From: Christensenellaceae bacterium
GTDB taxonomy: Bacteria > Bacillota > Clostridia > Christensenellales > Borkfalkiaceae
Direction of reading: 5' to 3'
Assembly (NCBI GenBank): GCA_016295005.1
Contig: JAEDMA010000073.1
Span: 1-6,883, forward strand
DNA length: 6,883 bases
The notes under the pieces are model-generated. The model made no database searches. It was not told where the DNA came from and saw only the letters and a list, made by a program, of their open reading frames with translations. A program made the translations under genes and the position numbers. Positions 6,410-6,883 of the stretch are shown here, one piece after another. The number at the start of each line of letters is the position of its first letter. The stretch's first letter is position 1.

Positions 6410-6883
6410 TCATAAACAGTATTTTTTTAACAATGCAAGCACGGGGTTTTCTTTGAACGGAACGGTTATTTCGTCGGCGACTTTTTTAAGTTCTTCGGAA
6501 GCGTTGCCTACGGCGACTCCGCGCCACGGACCTTTAAGCAGTTCTATGTCGTTGGTGGAATCGCCTACCGTGATTACTTTTTCGAGCGGCACGCCGTAAT
6601 AAGCCGCCGCCCGCTTTACGCTTTCACCTTTGCTGCACTCGGGATTTATAACTTCTATAAGCGTTTCGTTGCCGTTGTTGAAGATTAACTTCCCCTTGTA
6701 TTTTTCGTTATATTTTTTGGTAAGCGGTCCCACCGATTCTTTGTTTCCGACGGCGGTGCATTTTAACAGGTCGCTGTCGGCGTTTTCTAAAAATTCGGTT
6801 ATGGACGGCACTTTTATGATTTCCACGTCGGGACTTAACCTGTAAAAATCTATGTACCAACTTTCTTTATCGTAGTACAGTCT
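6410..6883 (-). CDS. HAD-superfamily (Cof-type) phosphatase, C-terminal part
   Basis: This is the C-terminal 157 residues of a Cof/YidA-like haloacid dehalogenase hydrolase, a cytosolic Mg-dependent phosphatase family acting on sugar phosphates and nucleotide-type substrates. The frame is open to the right edge (6883), so the 5' end lies outside the window. A GTG at 6826 opens the frame internally but should not be taken as the start, because the upstream codons continue a typical C2-cap sequence (RLYYDKESWYIDFYRL). Visible in the fragment are cap beta strands, the motif III lysine in SKGESV (residue 85), motif IV GDSTND (107-112) with the metal-binding Asp pair, and the family ending GNASEELKKVADEIT followed by VPFKENPVLALLKKY. 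The nucleophile motif DxDxT must lie beyond the edge. The gene is 16 bases upstream of lon and is probably co-transcribed with it. The substrate cannot be predicted. Confidence 0.9.
   Translation of the reverse strand, partial: RLYYDKESWYIDFYRLSPDVEIIKVPSITEFLENADSDLLKCTAVGNKESVGPLTKKYNEKYKGKLIFNNGNETLIEVINPECSKGESVKRAAAYYGVPLEKVITVGDSTNDIELLKGPWRGVAVGNASEELKKVADEITVPFKENPVLALLKKYCL

Noticed and set aside
6410..6826. A complete 138-residue HAD protein starting at 6826
   Set aside because: The codon at 6826 is GTG, has no ribosome binding site, and the same frame continues in family-like sequence to the window edge; a protein starting there would lack the nucleophile domain. It is a partial gene.

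Overview
The window looks like an ordinary chromosomal segment from a Gram-positive anaerobe, most likely a member of the Bacillota (Clostridia-like). Four things point that way: a 775-residue LonA directly followed by engB/ysxC, as in Bacillus and many clostridia; a two-cassette ABC-F protein of the Firmicutes YdiF type; a small lipoprotein built of InlB/Listeria-Bacteroides-like beta repeats; and A/T-leaning codon use with abundant GAA, AAA and TTA/CTT. The taxon is an inference from gene content only.

Layout: positions 1-216 hold a left-edge stretch of uncertain identity, a perfect 7-bp dyad (51-74), a good sigma-A-like promoter (140-168) and a small leader hairpin (191-206). After these comes one plus-strand gene, an ABC-F ATPase (217-2109). 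It ends at a bidirectional intrinsic terminator (2124-2160) that also serves the convergent minus-strand genes. Everything to the right is on the minus strand, in transcription order: a HAD/Cof-type phosphatase whose 5' end lies beyond the right edge (6410-6883), lon (4066-6393), engB (3472-4056), a repeat-containing lipoprotein (2703-3404) and a DJ-1/PfpI-family protein (2171-2698). There is no gene-free stretch longer than 300 bases.

The first three minus-strand genes are 9-16 bases apart and probably form one operon. There is no terminator after engB, but a strong promoter with an extended -10 begins about 10 bases past the engB stop. The lipoprotein-DJ-1 pair, whose genes are only 4 bases apart, can therefore be transcribed separately as well as by read-through.

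Functionally, most of the window is housekeeping: ribosome-associated ABC-F factor, Lon protein quality control and the EngB GTPase for large-subunit ribosome assembly. The lipoprotein is the least conventional item. I do not see a clearly new biological system. The points most worth checking are the ABC-F leader hairpin, the upstream dyad, and the coupled lipoprotein-DJ-1 unit with its cysteine-containing tandem repeats.
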